NCBI RefSeq assembly: GCF_001419745.1
Contig: NZ_LIRJ01000034.1
Span: 1-64,000, forward strand
Source: Streptomyces silaceus
GTDB lineage: Bacteria; Actinomycetota; Actinomycetes; Streptomycetales; Streptomycetaceae
Direction of reading: 5' to 3'
Length of the DNA stretch: 64,000 nt
Shown: positions 37,446 to 45,771 of the stretch, piece after piece
How the letters are laid out: each line of letters starts with the position of its first letter
How positions within the stretch are numbered: the stretch's first letter is position 1
Notes under the pieces: model-generated
What the model was told of the DNA's origin: nothing
Seen by the model: only the letters and a program-made list of their open reading frames with translations
Database searches by the model: none
Position numbers and translations under genes: made by a program

Positions 37446-39532
37446 GCGTCGGCCCACCCGTCGTCGTCCTCGGGCTGCCGGGCGCCGTCCGGGGCGGCCG
37501 TGGATCCGGAGCCCTGCGGGGCCGCGGCGGATCCGGAGCCCTGCGGGGCCGCGGCGGATCCGGAGCCCTGCGGGGCCGCGGCGGATCCGGCGTCCTCCGG
37601 CGCCGGTGCCCCCTGTCCCGCGCGCCCCAGCGCTGCGGCCTCCGTGCGCAGCGACTCGACGTTCCTGCGGACGTCGAGGAGGGGGACGCGTCGCTGACGC
37701 AGCCGGGTGGTGCGCTCGGCCGCCTGGGCCCTGGTCGCCGCCCGCGCGTCCTTGATCCGCGCCAGGGACGCGGCCACGCTCTCCTGTTCCTGGCGGATCC
37801 TGCTGTCGAGCTCCGCCACGACGGCGACGATCAGCTCGTCCCTCATCCCGGCGACGGCGTCCTCGATGTGCCGCTGCTGGGTGGCCCGCAGCGGCGCCAA
37901 CTGGGTCTGGAGACTGGTCCGTTCCTGCTGCCGTTCGGCGTACCGCTGGACGCGGACGGAGGTGAGCAGGCCGATGCCGGCACCGAGCAGCGCCCCGACG
38001 GCGGTGCCGAGGGCACCGCCGACGAAGGGCAGCGCGAAGTTGCCGACCGCGAAGCCCATGGCCGCGCCCGTGCTCGTGGCGAAGGACGTCTCGCGCACGT
38101 GCCGCGTCCCGGTGCCCGGGGGAATCTCGCCGCCGAGGCGTCCGGTCACCTCCAGCGGCGGCACCGGCGGGTCGGGCAGCGCGCCGACCTTCTGCTCGGC
38201 GAGGTCGAGCCCGTGCGCGGCGCTGAACTCGCGCAGGATGCGGGCCGACCGGCGGCGCGCCAGTTCGTTGACGCCCGCGACGACGGCGGCGGCGTCCGCG
38301 GAGAGCTGCCCGACGAGCCGCTCGGGCTCGGCGAGGAACAGATCGCGGAAGAGGTAGTCGGTCTGGAAGGTGTTCCACACCCGTTCGATCCCGGCGTGGC
38401 CCTCGCTGCCCAGCCTGCGGCCGAGCGCGGTGAACTGCCGACGCAGCTCGGCCCGCCAGCCCGCCTCGCCCAGGGCGAACCCCGCGAGACGCCGTTTCTC
38501 GCCCTCCAACTCCTCGGTCAGACGCGCCAGTTCGTCCTCGGTCCGCTGGGTGAGGATCTCCAGTTCCGTCTCCACGGGCCGCAGCAGCGCGAGGGCCGCG
38601 CCGTCGAGGTCGGCGAGGGCCCCGCCGAGGAGCAGCTTGGCGCGCCTGCGCTCCAGTGCCTGCCACAGCAGCGTCTCCAGGGCGGGGAAGTTGCTCAGCC
38701 GCAGATGGCGGTCGCTGCCGGATTCGAGGTGCCGCTGTTTGGCGAGGTTGGAGACCGCCACCAGGGGCAGGGCGTCGGGGGCGCACCCGGTGGCCTCGGC
38801 GAGCTTGGCGACGGTGTTCTCGCGGATGCCCGTGCTGTCGGTGGGCACGTCGGTCTTGGTGAGGACGAAGACGATGCCGTCGACGTCGTCGGTGACCTCG
38901 GCGGCCGCGGTGGCCTGCCGCAGGAAGACCAGTTCGCTCTCGGTCAGCGGCTGGGTGGCGTCGGCGACGAAGAGGAGGGCGTCCGCGCTCGGCAGGAAGG
39001 CGGCGGTCACGGCGGTGTGTTCGCGGTACGCCCCGCCGATGCCGGGAGTGTCGACGACGACGATTCCCGAGCCGAGGCGGCGGTTGGGGGTCTCGACCTC
39101 CAGCAGCCGGGCCCGGCGCACGTTGTGCGGATTGCCGCCCTCGGTGACGTAGTCCGCGATCTCGGACCGGCCGATGGCGCGCGACTCGGTCGTCCCCGCC
39201 CCGCCCTCGTCCCCCGCCGTGTCCTCGCCGTCGCCCTGGAGCGTGACGGTGATCCGCTCCGTGTCGCCGTACCGCACGGTCGTCACCAGCCGGGTGGCGT
39301 ACGTCGTGTCCACCGGGAACAGGTCCGGGTCTTCGAGCAGCGCGCCCAGGAGGCTGGACTTGCCGCGTTTGAACTCGCCGCAGACGACGACGGTCAGCCG
39401 CCCGTCGCGCAGCCGGTCGTGTGCCGCGCGCAGGCGCCGCAGGGTCTCGGCGGCCTGCTGTTCCTCCGCCTGCCGCACCAGCCCCTCGAACAGTCCGAGG
39501 ACCTCGGCGCGGAGCGTGTCGTACGTACGCAT
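37442..39532 (-). CDS. Dynamin-family large GTPase
   Basis: A 696-residue bacterial dynamin-like protein. The GTPase domain has G1 GEFKRGKSS (52-60), Thr81-type switch I, G3 VVDTPG (159-164) and G4 TKTD (225-228). Long helical segments follow, then a hydrophobic Gly-rich stretch (FALPFVGGALGTAVGALLGA) likely to insert in membranes, and a coiled-coil part (ARIKDARAATRAQAAERT). The C-terminus is a low-complexity AAAPQGSGS repeat and an acidic tail. Such proteins deform or tether membranes. ATG 39532 follows GGGGGAG. Lies between the Hsp70-WD40 gene and the C39 protease, so membrane stress or remodelling is a plausible role. Confidence 0.85.
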   Translation of the reverse strand: MRTYDTLRAEVLGLFEGLVRQAEEQQAAETLRRLRAAHDRLRDGRLTVVVCGEFKRGKSSLLGALLEDPDLFPVDTTYATRLVTTVRYGDTERITVTLQGDGEDTAGDEGGAGTTESRAIGRSEIADYVTEGGNPHNVRRARLLEVETPNRRLGSGIVVVDTPGIGGAYREHTAVTAAFLPSADALLFVADATQPLTESELVFLRQATAAAEVTDDVDGIVFVLTKTDVPTDSTGIRENTVAKLAEATGCAPDALPLVAVSNLAKQRHLESGSDRHLRLSNFPALETLLWQALERRRAKLLLGGALADLDGAALALLRPVETELEILTQRTEDELARLTEELEGEKRRLAGFALGEAGWRAELRRQFTALGRRLGSEGHAGIERVWNTFQTDYLFRDLFLAEPERLVGQLSADAAAVVAGVNELARRRSARILREFSAAHGLDLAEQKVGALPDPPVPPLEVTGRLGGEIPPGTGTRHVRETSFATSTGAAMGFAVGNFALPFVGGALGTAVGALLGAGIGLLTSVRVQRYAERQQERTSLQTQLAPLRATQQRHIEDAVAGMRDELIVAVVAELDSRIRQEQESVAASLARIKDARAATRAQAAERTTRLRQRRVPLLDVRRNVESLRTEAAALGRAGQGAPAPEDAGSAAAPQGSGSAAAPQGSGSAAAPQGSGSTAAPDGARQPEDDDGWADA
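37502..37582 (-). repeat. Three perfect 27-bp tandem repeats in dynamin tail
   Basis: Three identical copies of GGATCCGGAGCCCTGCGGGG-CCGCGGC (27 bp) in tandem, followed by an 8-bp partial copy. They encode AAAPQGSGS units in the disordered C-terminus. The sequence identity suggests recent expansion and length polymorphism between strains. Confidence 0.85.
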
Positions 39533-39591
39533 GCTCTCCCCCTTCGGGCGTTCCGCTCCTTCGATCCCTGCCGGGCCCCGAATGTTCCCGG

Positions 39592-41853
39592 TCAGTTCGC
39601 CGGGTCCTCTCGGGTGAGGGCCCAGACCCGTGCGGAGCCGTCCTGGCAGGTGGTGGCGAGGCGGCGGCCGTCGCCGCTGAGGGCCGCCCCGACGAGGACC
39701 TCGGGGTGCGCCGCCTCGCACAGCACGCGGCCCGCCCTGTCGACGTCCCTGACCTGCGCCGACCACAGCGTGGGGGCGACGGCGAGGATCCTGCCGTCGG
39801 CGCCGAGCGAGACGGTGTTCACGCCCGCGGTGTGGTCGAGCACCAGGAGGCAGTCCCGGCCCGGGACGTCCCACACATGGACGCGCCCGCCCTGCGTGCC
39901 GACGGCGAGCCGTCCGCCGTCCGCGCTCAGGGCGACGCCGTTGACGGCCGAGCCGTACGGGATCGACCAGAGTTCGCGCCGCTCCGGCACCGACCAGAGC
40001 CGGCAGGTCCCGTCCCGGTCCCCGGAGGCGAGCAGGCGGCCGTCGGCGCTCAGCGCGAGCGCGAGCACCCAGCTCTCGTGCCGCAGGCTCGCGAGGCGAC
40101 GGCCCTCCCGTACGTCCCAGACGTGCGCGACGCCGTCGTCGGCCCCCGAGGCGAACCACCTGCCGTCCTCGGTCAGCGCCACGGCCCGCACCCAGTCGCT
40201 GTGCGCGGACGCCAGGACGACGGTGTCGGCGCCGCGGTCCAGCCGGGCGCCCGGCCCCCGTGAGGAGGAGGCGAGGAGGGTGCCGTCGCCGTTCACCGCC
40301 ACGGCCAGGGCGGGTTCGGTGTGGCGGACCGTAGTCCGGGCCCCGCCGCCGGCCGGCCCCCACACGCACGCCGTGCCGTCCGAGGCGCCGGTGGCCAGCC
40401 ACTGTCCGTCTGCCGACAGCGCGGGCGCCACGACCTCGGCGTTCGCCCGGTGCGCGACCGTGCGGACCACCCGGCCCCCGGGCAGCCAGGTGGCCTCGGT
40501 ACGCGGGGCGGGCTCGCGCGCCCCGACCGTCACCAGCCAGTCCCCCGCCACGACGGTCTGCCCCGCCGCCGCGTGGTGCGCGACGACCCGCCCCGGCCGG
40601 TCGTCGGAGCGCAGCTCCCACAGGCTGCCGTCGGCCGGCCGGGCCAGGGCGAGCGCCTGGCCGGGCGCGTAGTCGGCGCCGGGCGGGCGCAGCCACCGCA
40701 CCAGCTCGGCGGTGCCGCCCGGCAGCGCCCAGCTCAACGGCCGCTGCCCGCGCGGGACGTCGGCGGGCGCGAGGTGGCGTTCCTGGGTGTACGTGGCCCA
40801 GTGCGCGGCGCCGTGGGCCACCGCGAGCTCCGGGTCCTCGACGTGGCGCAGCGGACGGTCCAGGGCCCGGCCGAGGAGTTCGGCGACCACCGGCATGCGG
40901 GTGGTGCCGCCGACCAGGAGCACGGCGTCGACCTGGTCGGCGGTGAGCCCCGCGGTGGCGAGCAGGGCCCGGCAGCAGTCGACGGTGCGGGCGAGCAGCG
41001 GGGTCACGATCGTGACGAAGCGCTTGCGGTCGAGTTCGACGAGGGCGCCGGCGGGGGCGAACACGTCCTCCACGAAACTGTCGGCGCTCAGCTGGTGCTT
41101 GAGCCTGCGGGCGAGGTCGCCCAGCTCCAGGACGTTCCTGCGGGCCGCGACGGGCACGGCCGGGCTCAGCGCGGCCGCCAGCTCCGCGCCGCCGCGCTCC
41201 CTGATCTCGGCGAGCAGCAGCGCGTCGATGTCGCTGCCCCCGCAGTCGTCGAGGGCGTCGTGCCCGAGGACCTCGTGGCTGCCGCCGTCCCGCAGGCGCA
41301 CCAGTGCCGCGTCGAAGGTGCCGCCGCCGAAGTCGTAGACGAGGACGGTCCGTCCGGGTCCGAGGGGCGCGCCGGCCACGGGGGCGTACGCGGCGGCCGC
41401 GGGTTCGGCGAGCAGTTCGACGGCGGTGAATCCCGCGGCCCGGCCCGCGGCGAGCATGACGCCGCGGCGGGGGTCGGCGGGGCCGTAGGCGGCGGGGACG
41501 GTGAGCACGGCCCGCTCGACCGGCGCGCCGAGCAGCCGGGCCGCCTCGTCGCGGAAGGCCGCGAGCACCCGGGCCACGAGGTCGCCCGGTGTGAACGACC
41601 GCTCGCCGAGCGGGATCGGCGCGTCCTGCCCGACGTCCCGCTTGAACTCGGCGCGGTACAGCTCGGGGCGCACCTTCTTGCGGTGCTCCGCCGGGGTGCC
41701 GATCAGCAGCGTGTCGTCGCGCAGGCAGACGGCGCTCGGCCAGGTCCACGAGCCGGTGGACCGCTCCTTGAGGAGGCGTACGCCCCCGTCGGTCAGCAGC
41801 GCCGCGGACGACGCCGACGTCCCGAAGTCGATGGCCAGGACGGCCTGTTCCAT
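39592..41853 (-). CDS. Hsp70-like ATPase fused to WD40 beta-propeller
   Basis: A 753-residue fusion. Residues 1-350 are an Hsp70-type actin-fold ATPase: phosphate-1 LAIDFGTSASS, phosphate-2 VYDFGGGTFDAAL (173-185) and adenosine motif LLVGGTTRMPVV. No Hsp70 substrate-binding domain follows. After a linker (about 360-465) there are seven WD40 blades (about 470-750), such as SADGQWLATGASDGTACVWG and TEDGRWFASGADDGVAHVWD. The propeller may replace the client-binding domain. ATG 41853 follows GGGGGAG. In the operon it precedes the dynamin-like gene by 59 bp. Function unknown; probably a specialised chaperone or a sensor. Confidence 0.82.
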   Translation of the reverse strand: MEQAVLAIDFGTSASSAALLTDGGVRLLKERSTGSWTWPSAVCLRDDTLLIGTPAEHRKKVRPELYRAEFKRDVGQDAPIPLGERSFTPGDLVARVLAAFRDEAARLLGAPVERAVLTVPAAYGPADPRRGVMLAAGRAAGFTAVELLAEPAAAAYAPVAGAPLGPGRTVLVYDFGGGTFDAALVRLRDGGSHEVLGHDALDDCGGSDIDALLLAEIRERGGAELAAALSPAVPVAARRNVLELGDLARRLKHQLSADSFVEDVFAPAGALVELDRKRFVTIVTPLLARTVDCCRALLATAGLTADQVDAVLLVGGTTRMPVVAELLGRALDRPLRHVEDPELAVAHGAAHWATYTQERHLAPADVPRGQRPLSWALPGGTAELVRWLRPPGADYAPGQALALARPADGSLWELRSDDRPGRVVAHHAAAGQTVVAGDWLVTVGAREPAPRTEATWLPGGRVVRTVAHRANAEVVAPALSADGQWLATGASDGTACVWGPAGGGARTTVRHTEPALAVAVNGDGTLLASSSRGPGARLDRGADTVVLASAHSDWVRAVALTEDGRWFASGADDGVAHVWDVREGRRLASLRHESWVLALALSADGRLLASGDRDGTCRLWSVPERRELWSIPYGSAVNGVALSADGGRLAVGTQGGRVHVWDVPGRDCLLVLDHTAGVNTVSLGADGRILAVAPTLWSAQVRDVDRAGRVLCEAAHPEVLVGAALSGDGRRLATTCQDGSARVWALTREDPAN

Positions 41854-41872
41854 GGGTGTCTCCCCCGCTCCG

Positions 41873-42061
41873 TCACCGCTCGCCGGCGCCCGCGCCGCGC
41901 AAGGCGACCGCCACCATCCGCTCCCAGTCGGCCTGCTCGCACGCGTCGTCGGGTACGTCGGCGATGGCGCGGGAGAGCAGGAGGAGCAGGCGCGCGGGGC
42001 CCGCCCGGTCCGGGTCGACGTCGGGGTAGGCCGACATCTCGGCCCACTCCTCACCGCTCAC
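41873..42061 (-). CDS. 62-residue protein coupled to sigma factor
   Basis: A small 62-residue protein whose GTG start overlaps the sigma factor stop (GTGA at 42058-42061). It reads EEWAEMSAYPDVDPDRAG, then a helix PARLLLLLSRAIADVPDDAC, ending WERMVAVALRGAGAGER. There is no membrane segment and no Cys/His zinc motif of the ZAS anti-sigma type (a single Cys only). It could still be a small anti-sigma or co-regulator, but there is no direct evidence. It ends 19 bp before the Hsp70-WD40 start. Confidence 0.5.
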   Translation of the reverse strand: MSGEEWAEMSAYPDVDPDRAGPARLLLLLSRAIADVPDDACEQADWERMVAVALRGAGAGER

Positions 42062-42639
42062 GTCCGGCCTCCCCGCCGCTCTCCGGGGTCGGGGCCGAGC
42101 AGGGCGAGCAGGGCCTGGCGCGCCCGGGAGATGCGGCTCTTGACCGTGTTCAGCGGGATGCCGAGGATCTCCCCGACCTCCGCGTAGCTGCACCCCAGGC
42201 ACTCGCGCAGCACGATCGCCGCGCGGAACTCCGGGGGCACCCGGTCCAGGGCCGCCTGCACGGACAGCGTCGTCACGACCCGCTCCGCGACGGCGGGCGC
42301 GTCGTACGCCTCGTCGGGCATGTCGAGCCCGGCGGGGCGGGGCCGGGCCGCGCGGCGCTCCACCTCGGCGAGCGCGGCGTTGACGGTGATGCGGTACAGC
42401 CAGGTGGAGAAGCGTGCCGTGCCGTGGAAGCCGACCAGACCCCGCCAGGTGCGCGTCAGGGTCTCCTGGGCCGCGTCGGCCGCGTCCTCCGGATTGCCGG
42501 TGACCCGCAGACACACGGCGTACACCTTGGCCCGGTGCCGTGCGACGAGTTCCGCGAACGCCTCCCGGTCCCCCGACCTGCAGCGTGTCACCAACTCCGT
42601 GTCCGTAACGCGTTCCGCCGTGCCGTGCGCCAGGTCCAT
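42058..42639 (-). CDS. ECF-type RNA polymerase sigma factor
   Basis: A 193-residue ECF sigma factor. Region 2 (residues 17-85) has YAVCLRVTGNPEDAADAAQE then TLTRTWRGLVGFHGTARFST; region 4 has CLGCSYAEVGEILGIPLNTV then KSRISRARQALLALLG. It should direct RNA polymerase to its own promoters. First gene of the leftward chaperone-GTPase operon; a GGAAC-like element upstream could be autoregulatory (weak). No obvious anti-sigma factor is adjacent, unless the overlapping 62-residue protein plays that role. Start ATG 42639. Confidence 0.88.
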   Translation of the reverse strand: MDLAHGTAERVTDTELVTRCRSGDREAFAELVARHRAKVYAVCLRVTGNPEDAADAAQETLTRTWRGLVGFHGTARFSTWLYRITVNAALAEVERRAARPRPAGLDMPDEAYDAPAVAERVVTTLSVQAALDRVPPEFRAAIVLRECLGCSYAEVGEILGIPLNTVKSRISRARQALLALLGPDPGERRGGRT

Positions 42640-42900
42640 GGCGCATCACCCGTCCCCCGAAAGCGGCCGCGCGAGCCACCTGCTGCGGAGCACGGCCGGT
42701 TCCACCGTAGGGGCGGCCGACGGGCATGCCCCCGTCACTCGGAGGCGACCGACCCCCAAGTCGTCATGTCGCAGTAGACGGGGCCCGGGGCATCCGCGTA
42801 GCCCGCCTACTTCATCCGCGCGCGACGGGAACTTTCCGGCCACGGCGGCGGTCCGAAGTCGGCAGGGTCTTCCCGCGATCCCCACAGGAGGGAGCGCTCG
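42640..42900. promoter_or_regulatory. Divergent promoter region of the chaperone-GTPase units
   Basis: A 261-bp non-coding gap between the ECF sigma gene (left) and the GrpE-like gene (right). A GGGAAC at 42827-42832, with CGGTC 16 bp downstream at 42849, and a leftward GGAAC at 42703-42699 resemble ECF -35 elements. The -10 matches are poor. If real they would make both operons autoregulated by this sigma factor. Confidence 0.35.
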
Positions 42901-43749
42901 ATGGCGTACGCCGATGACGGTCTCGCCAAGCTGTTCGCCCGCCACCGCAACCAGGCGCCACGCCGGGAGCGGCAGTCCGTGCGCGAGGCCGTCCAGCGGA
43001 TCAGCGCACAGCTCGATCTGCTGTACGACCACTGGCTCGCCCAGGCCGACGCCCCCTCGCAGGAGCGCGGCCAGGCGGTCCACGAGGCGCTCGGCGCCGT
43101 ACGCACGGCCGTGACCCACACGCTGTACAGCGTGCGGCCCGGCAGCGCGCCGCCGTACGAGGGGCCCTCCACGCACGAGCCGTACCCGTCCGGCCAACGG
43201 GCGCGCGGGGAGCGTCCGTCGAACCCCTTCGCCCGGCTCTTCCGCGCCGAGGCGGAACCGCCGCCGCCCGCCTGGCCCCCGCCTCCGGCGCCCCGGCCCG
43301 AGGTGTCCGTGGAGCGGCTGCTCGACGCCGTCGGGCACGCCCTGGAAGCGGTCGACCGCTCCTTCCAGTCCCTGGCCGCCGAGCCCGCACCGGCCCCCGC
43401 CTGGCACGAGGACGACGATCTCGTCGACGTCCTGCACGGGCTGCTCGCCGCCGAAGAGCGCCGCAGCGCCGAACTCGCGCTGGCCAGGATCTCCTCGCTG
43501 CGCGACAAGCTGCGGCTCCAGCGGGGCATCGAGGTGCTCGGCTACGACCCGCACGACTCCCTGCACGACACCGTGCTCTTCGAGTTCAGCGCCCCCGCCG
43601 CCCCCGGCCTGCCCGGCCGCTGCCGGGCCCCGGCGCTCGTGCGCGGCACCCGGGTGCTGCGCCGCGGCGTCGTCCTGCCGCTCCCCTCCGCCGAACGCCT
43701 CCTGCCGCCGCCCGCCGAGCACCCCTTGCCGCCCCCTGAGGAGGGCTGA
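42901..43749 (+). CDS. GrpE-like nucleotide exchange factor (divergent)
   Basis: A 282-residue protein. The N-terminal ~75 residues are helical; a proline-rich linker (about 80-135) follows. A helix (ERLLDAVGHALEAVDRSFQS) and the segment RGIEVLGYDPHDSLHDTVLF with GRCRAPALVRGTRVLRRGVV resemble the GrpE beta domain (FDP..H-x-A, RPA-x-V), though the sequence is far from housekeeping GrpE. It probably acts on the Hsp70-like protein encoded three bases later. ATG 42901 follows GGAGGGAGC. The linker and proline-rich tail are unlike normal GrpE. Confidence in the family assignment is moderate. Confidence 0.6.
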   Translation: MAYADDGLAKLFARHRNQAPRRERQSVREAVQRISAQLDLLYDHWLAQADAPSQERGQAVHEALGAVRTAVTHTLYSVRPGSAPPYEGPSTHEPYPSGQRARGERPSNPFARLFRAEAEPPPPAWPPPPAPRPEVSVERLLDAVGHALEAVDRSFQSLAAEPAPAPAWHEDDDLVDVLHGLLAAEERRSAELALARISSLRDKLRLQRGIEVLGYDPHDSLHDTVLFEFSAPAAPGLPGRCRAPALVRGTRVLRRGVVLPLPSAERLLPPPAEHPLPPPEEG

Positions 43750-43752
43750 CCC

Positions 43753-45705
43753 GTGACCGAACCGGCCAACATCGTCGTCATCGGCTTCGACCTGGGACAC
43801 GGGGAGACGGCCCTCGCCTACGTCCACGCGGACCGGCCGACACCGCCCGAGGTGATCGACCTGCCCGGCAGCCGGCAGGGCCGGCACGCCTCGGCGGTGC
43901 TCGACCACCCCACGCGCGGCGTCCTCGTCGGGGAGAGCGCCATCGCCGCCCGCGACGGCAGCCCGTATCTCGCCTTCAAGGGCCCGCACCTGGACGAGCC
44001 CGAGGTCGCCACGCCCGTGCGGCTGTTCGTCTCGCGGATCGTGGCCGACGTCCTCGACACGATGCCGCCGCGCCCGGGACAGGAGCTGCTGTGGGTGTTC
44101 GGTACGCCCTCGGGCTGGTCGGCGGAGATCCGCGCGCGGTACGCCGCGTTCCTCGCGGAGCTCTGCCCCGGCCAGGTGGAGGTCGTCCCGGAGTCACGGG
44201 CGGCGCTGCTGTACGCCCGCGACTCGGGCGAAGTGGCGGGCTCCGCGCACCGGGTGGCCGGCTCGGCCCTGCTCGTGGACATCGGCTCGTCGACCACCGA
44301 CTACACGTACGTGGAGGAGCGCCGCGGCCGTCCCGTCGACCACGGCAACATCACGCTCGGCGCGACGCTCATCGACAAAGAGATCTATCGCCGTCTGGTG
44401 CTGCGCAACCCGCAGCGGCAGCTCCTGGAGAAGATCCTGGCCGTGTCGCCCGCGAAGTCGCGCTACCTCGAATTCCAGTGCCGCAAGGCCAAGGAGGAGT
44501 TCTTCCGCACGGACCAGCAGCGTCTCGCGGTGAACCCGAAGGAGCGCATCGGCGTGATGGACACCGTCGAGGCGGACGACGGCGAGGAGGTCATGGTCGA
44601 CATCCGCCTGCGGTACGCCGACATGGACGAGGTGCTGGAGACCCCGCGCCAGGAGCTGAACGGCCTGTCGTGGCGGGACGCGTTCCGGCAGGACCTGTCC
44701 ACGGTGCTCGGCAATCTGCCCGCGCCCGCCGATCTGGTGCTGCTCACGGGCGGTCCGTCACGCATGCCCTTCGTCCGCGAGATCAGCCGGGAACTGGTCG
44801 ACGACCCGGAGCGGGTGGCCCTGGGCAGCGCGCCGGAGTTCGCCATCGCCCGCGGCCTCGCGCTGGCGGGCCGCACCTCGGTGCGCACCGCGGGGTTCCG
44901 CGAGGAGCTGGAGGAGCTGCTCGGCAGCGGCGCGGTCGAGGAGATCGCGCGGGAGCATCTGCCGGAGCTGGCGACCGCCCTCGGCACCGCGGTGGCCGGC
45001 GGGGTGACGGAGCGTCATGTGCTGCCCGCGTTCAAGCGGTGGCGTGAAGGCGAGTTCACGACGCTCCAGGACATGGCGGCGCGGGTGGCCGCCGGGGTGA
45101 ACGCCGAGCTGAGCGATCCCGCCGACCCGCGTCTGAAGCAGGTGATCGCGGACTGGCAGAACGGCATCGCGCCCGAACTGGAGCAGCTGACACGGCCGTT
45201 GGCCGAGCGGTGGCGGCTGCCCGCGCACGCCCTGGAACTGCCGGAGGTGACCGTCACGGGCACGGGCGAGTTCGCCGTGCAGGTGGACGTGGGAGCGGCG
45301 ACCGACATCGTGGAGAACGTGGCGCGGGTGGCGAACGTGGCCATCGCGACGGTCGTGGCCACGGTGCTCTTCGGCACGGGGACCGCGCTCATCGCGACGA
45401 CGGGACCGTTCGGCGTGCTGGTGGCCTTCGGGTTCGTCCTGTGGGGGCTGTCCGTCGGCAAGGACGAGATGATGAGCCGGATGCGCACCGCCGACATCCC
45501 GATGTGGGTGCGCAACGCCCGGTCGGAGGCCGCGCTTTCGGCGAAGCTGCGCGGCAAGGCCTCGGCGAACGAGGCCGAGCTGGCCCGGCGGATGGCGGGC
45601 GAGTTCCTGACGGAGACGGGCGAGACGCTGGTGCGGGACGTCTCGACGGCGATCGCGGCCCAGCTCAAGCTCCTGGCGGACGACGCGGCGCTGGAGATCT
45701 CCTGA
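43753..45705 (+). CDS. Membrane-anchored Hsp70-like protein
   Basis: A 650-residue Hsp70/actin-fold ATPase. Phosphate-1 is VIGFDLGHGETALAYV (Gly-His-Gly variation of the usual G-T-T), phosphate-2 LLVDIGSSTTDYTYV, and the adenosine motif LLTGGPSRMPFVREIS. Beyond the ATPase domain (~380 residues) is a helical domain. A hydrophobic double segment at about 540-575 (ANVAIATVVATVLFGTGTAL and FGVLVAFGFVLWGLSVG) probably anchors it in the membrane. A helical C-terminus ends DDAALEIS. GTG 43753 follows GAGGAGGG, three bases after the GrpE-like stop. It probably works with that protein as a chaperone-like pair. Confidence 0.82.
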   Translation: MTEPANIVVIGFDLGHGETALAYVHADRPTPPEVIDLPGSRQGRHASAVLDHPTRGVLVGESAIAARDGSPYLAFKGPHLDEPEVATPVRLFVSRIVADVLDTMPPRPGQELLWVFGTPSGWSAEIRARYAAFLAELCPGQVEVVPESRAALLYARDSGEVAGSAHRVAGSALLVDIGSSTTDYTYVEERRGRPVDHGNITLGATLIDKEIYRRLVLRNPQRQLLEKILAVSPAKSRYLEFQCRKAKEEFFRTDQQRLAVNPKERIGVMDTVEADDGEEVMVDIRLRYADMDEVLETPRQELNGLSWRDAFRQDLSTVLGNLPAPADLVLLTGGPSRMPFVREISRELVDDPERVALGSAPEFAIARGLALAGRTSVRTAGFREELEELLGSGAVEEIAREHLPELATALGTAVAGGVTERHVLPAFKRWREGEFTTLQDMAARVAAGVNAELSDPADPRLKQVIADWQNGIAPELEQLTRPLAERWRLPAHALELPEVTVTGTGEFAVQVDVGAATDIVENVARVANVAIATVVATVLFGTGTALIATTGPFGVLVAFGFVLWGLSVGKDEMMSRMRTADIPMWVRNARSEAALSAKLRGKASANEAELARRMAGEFLTETGETLVRDVSTAIAAQLKLLADDAALEIS

Positions 45706-45719
45706 TCCGTCGCGCGGAC

Positions 45720-45750
45720 GGCGGGCCGCCCCACACGCGGGCGGCCCGCC
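45720..45750. terminator. Bidirectional hairpin terminator
   Basis: Inverted repeat GGCGGGCCGCC (45720-45730) / GGCGGCCCGCC (45740-45750), between convergent Hsp70-like and ATPase genes. Confidence 0.7.
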
Positions 45751-45771
45751 GTGCCGCGCGGAGCGGCGGAC

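Noticed and set aside
37502..37582. Possible short CRISPR array (27-bp repeats)
   Set aside because: The copies abut with no spacers and encode AAAPQGSGS in frame; it is a coding tandem repeat.
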